From the NCBI RefSeq assembly GCF_028858725.1, contig NC_084759.1, positions 98,514,362 to 98,578,361 of the forward strand: a stretch of 64,000 bases of DNA, read 5' to 3'. The notes under the pieces are model-generated. The model searched no databases. It was not told where the DNA came from and saw nothing but the letters and a program-made list of their open reading frames with translations. This stretch comes from Colius striatus (Eukaryota; Chordata; Aves; Coliiformes; Coliidae). Positions 1 through 11,300 of this stretch are shown in pieces; position 1 is the stretch's first letter, and every line of letters begins with the position of its first letter. Both the position numbers and the translations under genes were made by a program.

Positions 1-34
1 AGCCTCCGTTCAATAGACAGACATAACTGCTTAC

Positions 35-119
35 CTTGTCTAGATATTACTTGCACACTGAGTTGCACTGTTCCATCTGTTTTCACTCCTTGATCAAAAA
101 GGCTTCGGTCTGGGTCCAG
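35..119 (-). CDS. GABPA: GABPA third coding exon (start of OST domain)
   Basis: 85 nt from a GTCAAG acceptor to a CAAG|GTAAGC donor, reading LDPDRSLFDQGVKTDG and onward to VQVISRQG. The next exons lie beyond the left edge. Confidence 0.92.
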
Positions 120-2659
120 CTTGACAAATGCAAAAAAAAAAGTATTAGTCTCACAGTTACAAGAAACTTACTCTCCTTTAAACACCAGAAACACTTAGTG
201 TCTGCAGCACATTTTCTGAAGAAGTGTGGAAATATTTCTAGTACTATGTAGACACAGAACACGACAAAGAATTCAAATGGAATTTGAAACGTTCCACTCT
301 GGTCTGTTTAAGGTAGTTTCACTTAGAGACATTTTTTAGCCTAACAAAAAACCCAATACCTGGAACTACCTTCACTTTGTGAAAAGTACCTATAGTTCCT
401 TTTCCCAGTTTTACCATCTTCATAAAAATGCTTGTCTTTAAAGCACAATGAGAAACAGTTATAATGTCTAACACATGGTGGCGCCTGCAAAAATAAGGGA
501 GGTGGAGGATTCCTTCAGTTATGTTTTGATATCTATGCACCTGATTAGTATAAAAACCTTTTAGCGTCATTCAGATTCAAAACAATGTTAGACTCACAGA
601 AGTTCAGGCACCAACAGATCATGTGGGTTGCCCCAGAAAAGAGTGTATTGTTGCCCTCATTCTTCTTTCACTTGTAAAGTGGTAATTTTTTTGTTTCTTA
701 CCCTCACCCCAGGAATCTTGAAAGTACTTTGATCTCATTCACCAAATGAAGCATGAATTCCATAAACAATGGAAGAAATAGACAAAGTATGTAAAATGCT
801 TCCCCATTAAGAGGTGAAATCTTTTGTAGTCTTTCAGTTTACCTGAATATCTTGTAGACAGATTTCATGTGCATCCAAGGAACACTGCAGTCTGGGTTCC
901 AACAACTTCTTAAGATTTCCAATTGGTTCATTGATGTCAATAGCTTGACTCACAAATTCTGCTGTGGTGTAGGTTTGCTCAACAATGCTTAAATACCAAA
1001 TTAATATACAAAAATATTATCTGCATGTTAAAACGGTACACGTGTAGCAAAGCTTCAAAAAAAAGTTAAAACTACATATAAGGTAATACTGACTCTGAAA
1101 TCTTGATATCACACAAAAACACTTCTTAGCTTGAGTAGAGAATTAATTACTAAACTTGGTTCGATTGATTTTAGAGTTGTGCAGCTTTTACCCTATCACC
1201 ATTAAAAAGCTAGGTTAAATACCAAGATTGTTTTCAGATCACCATTTTCAAGAGATTAAGTCACCATTAGCATATTCTACATTACTAACTTCCATGTAAA
1301 CTAATTCTATCAGCCTTGCTTAAACTACATGTAAAATAAAGTTTAAAAACACGAAACACAGAAACTTGATGGGGGAAAATTAAATCTACTTTAATATAGA
1401 CTAATTGTCTTTATCCTTGTGCTGACAGATGAAAAGACAAGATTAATGCATACAAGAGACATCTAAAAGGAGCTACAGCAACATGTAGCCTTGAAGGAAA
1501 CATTAGTCACGTCATGGTTGTCCTGCATTAAAATGATGACAGTATTGGTGTAGGCATTCAGAAACATCAATGTATGGGGCTCATGTCTTAACAATCTCAG
1601 ACAGTCGGTCTCTCTACATTTATACAGGAGAAAATCTGAAAGTATGCAGACATAGACAGTTTCTAAGTAGTCAAAATGTACGAGGAGCTCAGCATAATAA
1701 ATACATAATCTATAATAATAAATTATTTAATAATAAATCAGCCAATAACTGGGTTTGAGTCAGTTCTCCAAAGCAGTTTCCTAAAGAGCAGGTCACCTAC
1801 CAGTCTCAGCTAAGACTATCCAACACATCAACTGCCTCTCTGCTTTCAAAAAGAGTTGTAAAAAAACAAGAGGAAGCATTAGGAAGAAAAAAAAAAAAAA
1901 AAACCCAACAAGTTGAGATAATTAAGTCAAAGAATATCTTGCTTTGGTGCCTACAGTTCCAATGGCCCTAACAACAATGTAGTCAATAGATACAAAACAT
2001 ACGGACTGGAGAAACAGAAAGGTTCATCTCAATTAGAGAAGGATAAAACAAAGCTGAAAGTGTTTGTAGTATCTAAATGCAGACATATTCCTACAGACAT
2101 GAAAGTAGAGGAAGATAACTACTATGAGAGAAACAAAATGGTTTGGGATTTAAGCAATTAAGATTCAAGAATATGATAGCATTATAGTGGTTTCCTACAG
2201 TTGCTACAGTTCCACTTCAAGAAAACTACCATTTAATTAGCTAAGAAACAGAAAAAAAATGAAGGAAGGACAAGCTAAGAACTTCATACCCAGCAAGAAA
2301 GTTGAAAAGCTGTGGAAACAATCAACAGCAGGATTATGGAGATCATATTCAGCCAGTTACTTCTGCCAGTTTGAAGTTCTTTATTTTAAGTTACTTCTAA
2401 GTAACTTTAAAATTACTTATTTCATAACCATAGCCTTGGTTACGAAGCATTACACAAAACCTAGTAATAAATCTGAATAAATAGAATTAGTGCACACAGC
2501 CATAAACCTGAAGCCAACTAAGGAAAGCAAATAAATAAATGAATTACAGCCTAAGGATCCCCAAAGGTAAAGGCATACATACCTTTCTTCAGTGCATTCC
2601 TGCTTCTCAGTTCCATCAATTTCGATTTCTATCAGCTCCTCTGCTTCTCTCTTAGTCAT
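35..2659 (-). CDS. GABPA: GA-binding protein alpha chain (ETS transcription factor), 5' coding part
   Basis: Three minus-strand coding exons, join(2583..2659, 843..987, 35..119), give the first ~102 residues; the rest lies off the left edge. The protein begins MTKREAEELIEIEIDGTEK, which matches the conserved GABPA N-terminus, and continues through IDINEPIGNLKKLLEP and LDAHEICLQDIQ into the start of the OST (on-sight) domain. Splice phases agree: 77 nt, 145 nt and 85 nt join without breaking the frame, and every junction has GT donors and AG acceptors. GABPA binds GGAA sites through a C-terminal ETS domain (not in this window), pairs with GABPB, and activates many nuclear genes for mitochondrial proteins. 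The ATG at 2659 has G at -3. Upstream lies a ~4.4 kb intron leading to a non-coding exon in the CpG island shared with ATP5PF. Assignment is firm from protein identity and synteny. Confidence 0.95.
843..987 (-). CDS. GABPA: GABPA second coding exon
   Basis: 145 nt between a TTTAAG acceptor and a CAG|GT donor. It encodes the segment from IVEQTYTTAEF to HEICLQDIQ and closes on a codon boundary. Confidence 0.93.
2583..2659 (-). CDS. GABPA: GABPA first coding exon
   Basis: Encodes residues 1-25 plus two bases of codon 26, ending at an AAAG|GTATGT donor. The exon extends a little further 5' as untranslated leader; AG acceptors are possible just above the ATG (about 2662) or near 2682, and I cannot choose between them. 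Confidence 0.93.
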
Positions 2660-3847
2660 GGCTAAAATGTCTTAAGAACAGAGCTATGAACAGAAAAGAG
2701 TATTTTTGTAAGTCACAGACCGACAAACTACATGATGGATTGTTTCTATCAAACATTTTTTTTAAGTAAATACCAGTATGTTTTTTTTAAAGATAAGAAT
2801 TCACCTAAAAAAAACAAAGCCAAAAGCTAATATAGATTTCACAAAACAGATGGCAATACCTGTTTCTCAAACAAATGCTCTAGGGGGAAAATCCAGATCT
2901 ATAAACGGACGTTAGCACACAGACGAAAGCATGATTTTTTTAGAGGCATCCAAATTTACTGCACATTTTTGTTATGGGCCAGCCTCAGCTTGTAGGGGCT
3001 GGCTAAAAACTGAGAAGTCTTTCAAAGTTACACCTGTTTTGCTGACTAGATTCAACTACATATTGCCTTCCTAGAAAGGCTGAAAGTTGATGCTTATTAA
3101 TTTTAACATCATTTTACTTAAAAGGCTGCAACAGGAAGACCAACGGAAGATCTATGATTTCCTCACAGGTAAATAAACTCAACAATAAAGTGCTTATTGA
3201 TTGTCTCATCTTTCCAACCATCCTTCTCACGGGTGATTGCTCAATGACATGTGCATAACGAGTGCATCTTGCTAAATCCCAAAATAATGCAGTATGTTAG
3301 TAATTAAAAGGAAAGCTATTCTGTGACAATATTCTTACTGCAGATTTTTGCACCCTGTAGAATACTGGAGTCTGTCAGAAGGTAAGGAGGAAAGAAAGAA
3401 TTGCAGCATTTGGTTTGCAAAGTCACAGATTGCATATAGTATTATCATGTTAAATGAACTGTCCCATGCATCGTAAGTATGAAATACCAGTGATAAAGAA
3501 TTGGGCCAAGCCAAATGAATATTTTATGAGAAATAACACCATTAACTCATAGGAAAATGAGTAGAAAGGACTAAAGAGGAGAAAAACATCACAGAAGAAA
3601 AAGTGAAACATATTACTATTTAGGCATGCACAATAGCAGAGATTAGCAAAGTTTCCATGCTGAAATCATTCTTTCCTAGGGACTCCTCTATCCGAAACTC
3701 AACTGTTGATAAAAGAATTTATTAATGACAAGTTAATAAGGGATCCTATTAAACTTTATCAAAAGGAACAGTAATCAACTAAGTTGTATGGTTGTTACAT
3801 AAAAAGTTTAAAGAAATTTTAAGTTTTCATTGACTCCTTCAAAAGCT

Positions 3848-4632
3848 ATCATAGAATCATAGAATGGTAGGGGTTGGAAGGGACCTTTAGAGACTGTCTA
3901 GTCCAACTCCCCTGCAGAAGCAGGTTCACCTAGATAAGGCCGCATAGGAACATGTCCAGGTGGGTCTTGAAGACCTCCAAGGAAGGAGACTCCACAACCC
4001 CTCTGGGCAGCCTGTGCCACTGCTCCCTCACCCTCACAGCAAAATAGTTTTTTCTTATGTTTAAGTGGAACTTTTTGTGTTCCAGTTTCATCCCATTACC
4101 CCTTGTCCTGTTGCTAGCTACTACAGAAAAAAGGGATGTCCCAACCACCTGACACTCACCCTTTAGATATTTATAAATGTTAATAAGATCTCACCTCCAT
4201 CTCCTCTTCTGCAGGCTAAACCGTCCCAGTTCCCGCAGCCTTTCCTCATATGAAAGATGTTCCAGTCCCTTGATCATCTTGGTGGCCCTGCGCTGGACTC
4301 TCTCCAGCACTTCCCTGTCCCTCTTGAGCTGAGGAGCCCACAACTGGACACAGGACTCCAGATGAGGCCTCACCAGGGCAGAGTAGAGGGGGAGAAGAAC
4401 CTCCCTTGACCTGCTGGCCACACTCTTGATGCATCCCAGGATGCCATTGGCCTTCTTGGCCACGAGGGCACATTGCTGGCTCACATTTAGCTTATTATCA
4501 ATCAGGACTCCCAGGTCTCTCTCTGCAGAGCTGCTCTTCAGCAGTTTGACCCCCAGCCTGTACTGGTACAGGGGGTTGTTCCTTCCCAGATGCAGGGCTC
4601 TGCACTTGTCCTTGTTGAACCTCGTGAGCACA
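3848..4632 (-). mobile_element. CR1 LINE 3' fragment
   Basis: On the plus strand it opens with the reverse of the CR1 terminal octamer (ATCATAGAATCATAGAATGG), so the element runs on the minus strand. A 146-codon minus-strand reading frame (4191-4631) carries the C-terminal part of the CR1 ORF2 polyprotein, downstream of the reverse-transcriptase core ([17 protein letters not shown]). The element is 5'-truncated, as usual for CR1, and lacks the catalytic part. Confidence 0.93.
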
Positions 4633-7027
4633 TAAAAAGAGTTTTGTAGAAACCAAGGACTTCACATGATACCAATCTGTAAGAAGGTATCAGGACTAGA
4701 CAGGAAGTGAACAGCACCTCATTAATATCTCACCACTAGAAGCAAAACTAGAATCTGTTCTGCTCACATACCTGGAACCATGAAAATCCCCTGACTGCCA
4801 GGACATGTGGTAGTGTCCCCTGAACAGAGCTCTGAGAGACCAGTTCCCAAACCACTTCTTCTTGTATATTTATTTTCATGATAAATGGGGAAGAATGCAA
4901 CACCACTTCTAAAGACTGTAGGCATCCTAAATAACTGTCTGAAAGAACCGATATCTGTGTGGTTACAAGTGATCTGGTTGATTCTTAACAGGTTTTTCAA
5001 ACTTAAGGTTTGAGCAAAGTCCTTTACTGAAAACTCCCAAAGCTAACTGGTATCATAAAAAAGGAGAGAAAATTCTTTCCTATATCAGCAATCAGACAAA
5101 AAACCCTGAACAAGAAAAATAAGTCGTGTGTGTCTGTGTGTGACTTTACCAGTAATGTCACAAAAGGGGTTGAAGCTATAATTTCTGCTCTTTGATATAT
5201 TCATAAGGTATTTGTTGAGAAAATCATGTCAAACTGAAGAAAAATCCTACCATCTCAAGTGATTTCTGGCAGAAAATATTCAATATTGGTAAATGCAAAG
5301 TCATGCACAGTGAGTAAATATTGTAATACCATAGCAACTTTGTGAAAAGTAGATAAGACATTTGGAAGTCCCTATGGATTGGACTCCAAATTGGCAGCTG
5401 GAGTAGGAACTGTTCAACTCAGTCTTCAAAGGCAATTTACAGTTGCACGTGGCAAGCTCTACTACATTTCTGGTTACCCTAGCAAGGCAGGAGAGGGGAG
5501 CACAGGCAGCAGGTACAGAAAGAGGAAGGAAGATGGTTCCATTGAGCACAGGTGCTAGAAAAGCAGATGACAGGTGGAACAAGGAAGAGCGACATCATGA
5601 AAGTATGTAAAGTCATCAATAGCTCAGAGAAACCTAATGGGGAAAATTATTCAGTCTTTCCTATGCTAGAATAGAGTCCTGATGATATAAACATTTCACA
5701 GAAAGTCTAGCAAAATTTGTTGCTGCAGGATGACAGAGTTGAATGTGTACATAGGTTCAGATGGGACTCAGCTTCTTCAGTCTTCCCTGAAGGTTACTGA
5801 GAAACTAGGGAACTCAAACATTTGTTTGAAGGAACATCTTAAAACTGTGCTTGGTTTGTGGAAGGTATTGCCTACTGGAGCAGTATTTTTCCTTCAACCT
5901 AAAAAGCCCGAAGACTTACCTGTTATACAAGACAGAATCTTACCATAATGCCTGACAGAGAGCTCCACTAATGTAAAAGAAGACACTTGTCATAGGAGCC
6001 TTTTTTTCTCCCCGCACAACAGCCCAGTGCTACTCCAGCATCTTTTCCAGTTTGGCCTTTGCAGACAAGGGAGAAGTCCCATTGTTCCCTTCAGACTTTT
6101 TTTTTTTCTCTTGGGACACAAGAAATCAAGCAAGTAATAAGCCCGCTACAATCTGGGCACAAGCTCTACTACTAGAATTAGTGGGTTTTATTCTACCAGG
6201 TAACTGTGAAGTAGGGGCAATTACTGGAGCCCATTATCAACTGATAAGCCCCATCTCTGAAGGTATTTGTGCTCCCAAGATGCTCTGGTGTTTCAGTTGT
6301 TCATGGAAAGTTTGGTACTACCCACCCCTCTTACCATTTTAATTTGGTAAATGAACAAGACACTCTACCCTTCACCTTTTTTTTTCAAGTTACCAGCCTG
6401 CTGGGATCTAAGACAACAGACAGTGGACCACTAAAGGGCGTGGGGCCATGCCCAGTTTCAAGTGTTCTCCTCTCTTATCAACAGCCAGAAGTTGGCGAAC
6501 AAATCCCAACCGGGAAAAGTGGCTGTGCAGCACGTACCTGGCCGAACACCAGGACGCAAACTATGCAAGATGCTGAATTCCCTCTTAAGTTTTCCTCCAA
6601 AGTGATTTTTCACCGATAGAGTTTTTACGCCCTGGAGAGAACTCGTGGACCTCGGCCCGGGCTGCCCGACCGGCCCTCCGCCGCCACGGCAGGACCTGCG
6701 GCGGGAGGATTAACCTTCCTCCCGCCTCGGGCGTCCGCCGCGCTGCTCGAGGGGCCCTTCCCTGCGTTCCGCCGCAGCCGGCGGCCGCCGACCTGGCCCG
6801 GAGGCGCCGAGGATCCTGGGGATAGGGCCGCTCCTCCGGCTGCGGGGCCGCCGCCACAGGCCCTCCCACGGGCGGGCAGGCGGCGGCTCAGCCAGGCCGG
6901 CGGCCGGTGCGGACCCGCGGCCGGGCGAGGCCGCTCCTCCCCACAGGAGACCCGGTTCCGCCAGCCTCCCGCTTCCCCCCTCCCTCCTCCTCCTCCTCCT
7001 CGCGGCGCCTCATCGTTGTTTGAACCC

Positions 7028-7068
7028 GAAACGGAAATGAGACTCGCGGTGCCGGGGAGAAACGGAAA
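7028..7068 (+). promoter_or_regulatory. Two identical ISRE-like cores
   Basis: GAAACGGAAA occurs at 7028-7037 and again at 7059-7068, exactly 31 bp apart. Both fit the GAAANNGAAA core of interferon-stimulated response elements bound by IRF/ISGF3 factors. They lie just inside the GABPA side of the island, immediately 3' of its predicted leader exon donor, in an otherwise GC-dominated block. Function is inferred. Confidence 0.45.
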
Positions 7069-7107
7069 CAAAACACGGGCCGGGCCTCCGGGCCGCGCCA
7101 CACTCAC

Positions 7108-7250
7108 CCGCCGCCGTCCGTCCAGCCGTCCGCCGCGCCGGCCCCGAGCGGAGCGGCCGCACAGCAGCTCCCACCGCCGCGGTCCCGCAGCTCTCGCTCG
7201 TCCCGCCGCCACCGCCGCCCTGAGGGCACCGTCGCGCGCTGGGGATTGGG
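7108..7250 (-). other. GABPA: Probable non-coding first exon of GABPA
   Basis: A strong minus-strand donor, CGG|GTGAGT, ends a putative exon at 7108, downstream of the inverted CCAAT box and ETS/ZNF143 sites. The GABPA start codon lies in a separate exon at 2659, so a leader exon in the island is required. The transcription start is not visible; the upstream limit given is a guess. Confidence 0.4.
7245..7249 (-). promoter_or_regulatory. CCAAT box, GABPA orientation
   Basis: ATTGG on the plus strand (GGGGATTGGGCGG context) reads CCAAT on the minus strand, a typical NF-Y site in TATA-less CpG promoters. Confidence 0.45.
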
Positions 7251-7321
7251 CGGCGCGGCCGAGCGCGGGCCCGGGCGGGGAGGGCGCGCCCACACCGACA
7301 CCCCCCCGCGCGCCCGACGGA

Positions 7322-7341
7322 ACTACAGCTCCCGGCAGCCC
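7322..7341 (+). promoter_or_regulatory. ZNF143/THAP11-type promoter motif
   Basis: ACTACAGCTCCCGGCAGCCC closely resembles the ACTACAnnTCCCAGnnnGCn consensus common in bidirectional promoters of housekeeping genes. It sits about 40-60 bp from the ETS pair, centrally between the two divergent genes. Confidence 0.6.
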
Positions 7342-7380
7342 CCGAGGCGGCGCCTGGCACTCCCCGTCGCTCCTCTTCGC

Positions 7381-7405
7381 CCGGAAGCGTATGGCCCGCT
7401 TCCGG
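7381..7405. promoter_or_regulatory. Inverted pair of ETS (GABP) sites
   Basis: CCGGAAGCG at 7381-7389 (plus) and CTTCCGG at 7399-7405 (CCGGAAG on minus) form an inverted pair with about 10 bp between them. GABP heterotetramers bind paired GGAA sites, so the GABPA product may act on its own promoter and on ATP5PF. Sites are seen; binding is inferred. Confidence 0.6.
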
Positions 7406-7651
7406 CGCCACCGGCGGGTGGCGAGGCGTCCGTGCTGCCCTCTCGCCACGGTGGGCGGCTGCGTCGGACCGGGCGGACGCGAGGGACGCGAGGGACGCGG
7501 GTGCCGCCGCCCCGGGACCTCCGTGTGCGCGGCCGCGGGGCTTAGCGCTGTGGTAGTACCGGAGCGCGCGGCCGGTGCGATTCCCGGCGTGCCTTGCGCG
7601 GGGAGGCGGGGCAGGGCGGATCGGGACGGCGGTGGCGGCGACTCTCCCAAG
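7400..7651 (+). other. ATP5PF: Probable non-coding first exon of ATP5PF
   Basis: The first coding exon of ATP5PF has a clear acceptor at 8206-8207, so a leader exon upstream is needed. CCAAG|GTGACT at 7651/7652 is the best-looking donor in the right half of the island. The transcription start is not resolved. Confidence 0.35.
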
Positions 7652-8207
7652 GTGACTGGAACGGGTGCGGGTGGCCAGCTGTGCCCTGCACCTTCTGGCA
7701 GTGGCCCCGGTGGGTGCGGGCGATGTGTAGCCTGTGCGACTCCTGTTTGCTGTTGGTGCATCCGGGCCTTTGTGCTACATGGCCCCGCCGGCCCGCAGGA
7801 GGTTGCCCGGGGCGGGGGAGGTCGAAACGGGGACAGCGGCTAGAGGCGTGAAAAAGCGAGGGAGGGAGGACCGGCCGCCACTGGCTTTGGCTGGTTTAAA
7901 ATTGTTATTTTTTCTGGTAACAAGGCAAAAGCTGGAGTTCTCCGTTTGTCCCGGTGGCGGTGCGAGCAAAGGTGTGAGCAGCCGCCTCATTGAACAGGCC
8001 GTGCCACAGCAGCCGCGGTGCCACCGTGCACTCTGGGTTCAGCGTCTGCCCGAGTCTTTACCCCAGATTGCACACCGGTTTAAACATTCTTTCTGGTTTA
8101 AGCCCTATCTCCGGACTAAATCTGGTTTATTTAGCTTCTTAATGCATATACATTGCAGGAAGAGCTAACTAATTCTGTGTGTTCTGGCTGATTTATTATT
8201 TTTTTAG

Positions 8208-8396
8208 CTCAACCACTACTGTCATCATGAATATGCATCAGATTCTGCGACTTTCTTCCATTTTGCGCTCTGCTATTTCCATTCAGTTGCGCAGAAACAT
8301 AGGATTCTCTGCCGTTGTCTTTAATAAGGCAAAAGAGCTTGATCCAGTTCAGAAGCTCTTCGTAGACAAGATCAGAGAGTACACCACAAAGAGCAA
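8208..8396 (+). CDS. ATP5PF: ATP5PF first coding exon (presequence and F6 core start)
   Basis: Begins after a T-rich acceptor (TTTTTTTAG) with 19 nt of leader before the ATG at 8227. It ends AGCAA|GTAAGT. An open frame running to a stop at 8400 is only read-through into the intron. Confidence 0.93.
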
Positions 8397-11300
8397 GTAA
8401 GTAAAGGAAAATAAATGAAGACAAAAGGAGGGAAAATGTTGACAAATACTAAAATATGTTAGCTTTGTAGTTTGGCCGCTAAATACTTAAGGTTTGCACT
8501 CTTGCAAAGTAGGAATGCTTGTTGTTGCATATGTGACAGAAAATGTCCCATTTTTAGCCCCTTACAAAAAAAACCAACCCAAAAGTGATGTTATTTTTCT
8601 TAGGGGTTAAGGCACTCAATTAAGTTTATTTACAGAGGATGTGAACATACCAGTATGTTAACTTTTACTTCTCCGTGTGCTCTCTAAATAGAAAGAAAAA
8701 AAAAGCCCTTAATCCCCTTCTTTTTCCATCTGGGGAAAACAGCTGTTTTTGTCTTGTTTCCAGAAGCTGAATGGAAATAGCCTCCAAAAGCAACTGAGAA
8801 TTTACAGAACTATGAGGCAGATATAGTAAACATCTAAAGTTAATAAGCAATTCGTTCAAATGGAATTTTAGATTCTTGTAACATCTGAATGAACTACTTA
8901 AAACTATAGTACTTCTGTCTAATTTATTCCTGGGGAAGAAATAAGCTACTTCTTAGTTCTACTGGAGGAAGATGTGTATTTGCACACGTACAAAGAGGCT
9001 TTTGTATGGAGGTATATTTTTGGTGGCTTTCCCAAGCGTGTTACCTGTGTTGGTAGAACTGAGCATTAAGTAGTCTAAAGAGTGACTATTTTAATTATTT
9101 TATATTTTTATCCCAAGAAATTCCTGGTTGAATCTATATGAATGCAAACCCTGTTTCTTGGGGTGGGTTTTTTTTTTTTTTTTGCTTGTTTAGTATTCAA
9201 AACATCTGCTCAGGCAGTAGCAGACGTATAAATCGCAATTTTATTAGGAAATCACACCTAGAACAAGTGAAACTAAGAGCCCTGAAAGCCTGGATACTCA
9301 ATGTAGTTTTGTGTATCATAAGGCTACCTCTTTAGCTTGGATTTTCATCATTGGTAGTAGAAAGCCTGAACTTCACCCAAGAATATTGTTTATGTGTAAG
9401 GTAAGTAGGCCCTAAGGTGTGTCTTTTTTGGAAATGTTTTTAAATTATTTGTTTTAGTTGGTTGTCCAAAAGGTTTTTAATTTGTAAGTGGCCATGAAAA
9501 TGTAGAATTTCCACATGACTTTTCAGAACTGAGCTGTTAATCGGAACTTTTGATGATTTTGTTTTAGGCAAGCTGGAGGGCCTGTTGATGCAGGCCCCGA
9601 GTTTCAGAAAGACATGAATGAGTCCCTTGCTAGACTTCAACGGGCGTATGGTGAGGGAGATCTAACCAAGTTTCCAGAATTTAAATTTGAGGGTGAGTTT
9701 TAACAATCTTACTGAATTGCTAATTGCAAGTAAGGACATGTTCACTGACTGGTTTTCTTAATTCCTATTTAGTTTTTATCTGGACTGTTAATTTTGCTTA
9801 AGATGCCTTCAGTGAATCTCCTTACTTTTGCAGAGTTCACATCTGATTCCATCTGACTTCTCTGGTTTTTAATTTTTTTTTTATTATTTGGTCTTTTCCA
9901 GCAGAGCTGTGGACTTCTTAATACTGATGCTTAACAAGATCTGCAGTGAGATCAGGCTATCTATCTTAGATGCCCTTCACAGGCCCTAAAGAAACAGGCC
10001 CAAAATAAATAAAAATAGTCCAGGGCCTATATTATGTGACCTCTCAAAGAGGTTATCAAGACTATAATTTTAAAGCCAGAAAATTATTTCAGAAAATGAA
10101 CTTTGGTTACTTACAATCACTTTGTGAATGAATTTTCTTCAGTTATTTGAATACAGCTGCTCTTTAACTGCTGTAATTTTGTGTTAGCACAATTTCATAT
10201 TATCCAGATTGATAATGACAAAGTGTGAGGATTGTGAGGATTGGCTGATCAGGAACACATCCCACAGACTTTGTCTGCCTTAGGGCGTAAAAGCAACAAT
10301 ATTTTTTTACTGACAGGCTCATTTCTATAATTTGTTTCTTTTGTTTGGTTAAGTGCAGCTAAAAGTCTTTGTCACTCACAAGCAGTTTTATCTGAAGTCA
10401 GGTTTTGAGAGGAGTAAGCTGCCTTTTTCATGAGCTGTAAGCAGCTGGTATCTGGGATTCAGCATCTTTTGAATGTGCCACTGGTTTACAAGGCAAGGCT
10501 TTGGTAGCGGGAGGCTGCAGGGGTGGCCTCTTACCAGGAGAGGCCAGGGGGTCTTCACACCTCAGAGCGAGCTCCAAAATAGACCCAGTGCAGGATGCAG
10601 CTGAGCCACTCAGCTATTCTGGTGGTGACTCTGTAACAATATATTTTTTAAAGGGTGAAAAATGCTGTCTCTGTCCTCAAACCTGTCTTGTGGAGGGAGG
10701 GAGGGAGTGGTGGAAAGAGTGAGAAAGAATGAGGCACTTTGGGCATCTGGCAGCCAGCCAAGGTCAAGCCACCATAGTCAGTGACTTGTAATTCTGACCA
10801 GACTAACTGGGCATTCTAAAGTCTAGTTTAGACTAGGAACAACACCTAAAAATGTTTTGGTGGGATTTCAGTTGGATTAAGGAAGAATGTGGCATCAGAT
10901 TGTTACTGATGCAAAATAGAATATCTATAAAGTAATGTCTGTAGTGGGGTTTGGGTTTTGTTTTTTTCCATTTCCCAGATTTAGAGATGTGGTTTCTTTA
11001 TATTCAGTTCTAATATGTGAAACAAGACATATTAAAGTTTAGGATTTCTTTCTTAATGAAATAATTCATGTGACCACAGGACCAAAAGAATGTGGAGGGA
11101 GACTGTGGTCTTTTACCACTGTTGCCCACCCTTAATCTAATTTCAACAAGCTTTCAAAACTCAGTGAGTAGATGGGTGAAAATAGATCACTGGCAGTTGA
11201 GCCTTACTTCTCAAGACTCTGAGTAGCAAGGAGAACAGGCATTAATAACCCACCTGTAAAAAGCCATAACCGTTCTGAGTTTGCACCTCTGACATCAAAA

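Larger units (their letters stand above)
2690..7107 (-). other. GABPA: GABPA intron 1 (between leader exon and first coding exon)
   Basis: About 4.4 kb without any supported coding sequence. It holds one CR1 LINE fragment (3848-4632), poly(A)/poly(T) runs and, at its upstream end, the left shoulder of the shared CpG island. GABPA intron 2 (988-2582) and the intron at 120-842 likewise show nothing beyond A-rich simple sequence. Confidence 0.7.
6640..7850. promoter_or_regulatory. CpG-island bidirectional promoter of GABPA and ATP5PF
   Basis: The block is very rich in G, C and CpG, and lies between the first coding exon of GABPA on the minus strand and that of ATP5PF on the plus strand. No TATA box is evident. 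The core contains an inverted CCAAT box, a ZNF143-type motif and a pair of ETS sites. A bidirectional promoter serving GABPA and ATP5PF (ATP5J) is known in mammals, and the same layout is visible here. Boundaries are approximate. Confidence 0.88.

Noticed and set aside
4191-4631. Apparent 146-codon gene with polymerase-like ending
   Set aside because: It is the C-terminal piece of CR1 ORF2 in a truncated LINE, not a host gene; the same holds for frames at 18275, 56034 and 59039.
6625-7761. 378-codon minus-strand open frame, and several overlapping plus-strand frames, in the CpG island
   Set aside because: Stop codons are rare in GC-rich DNA. The translations are Pro/Arg/Ala/Gly-rich without any family match, and the frames cross both promoters and predicted leader exons.
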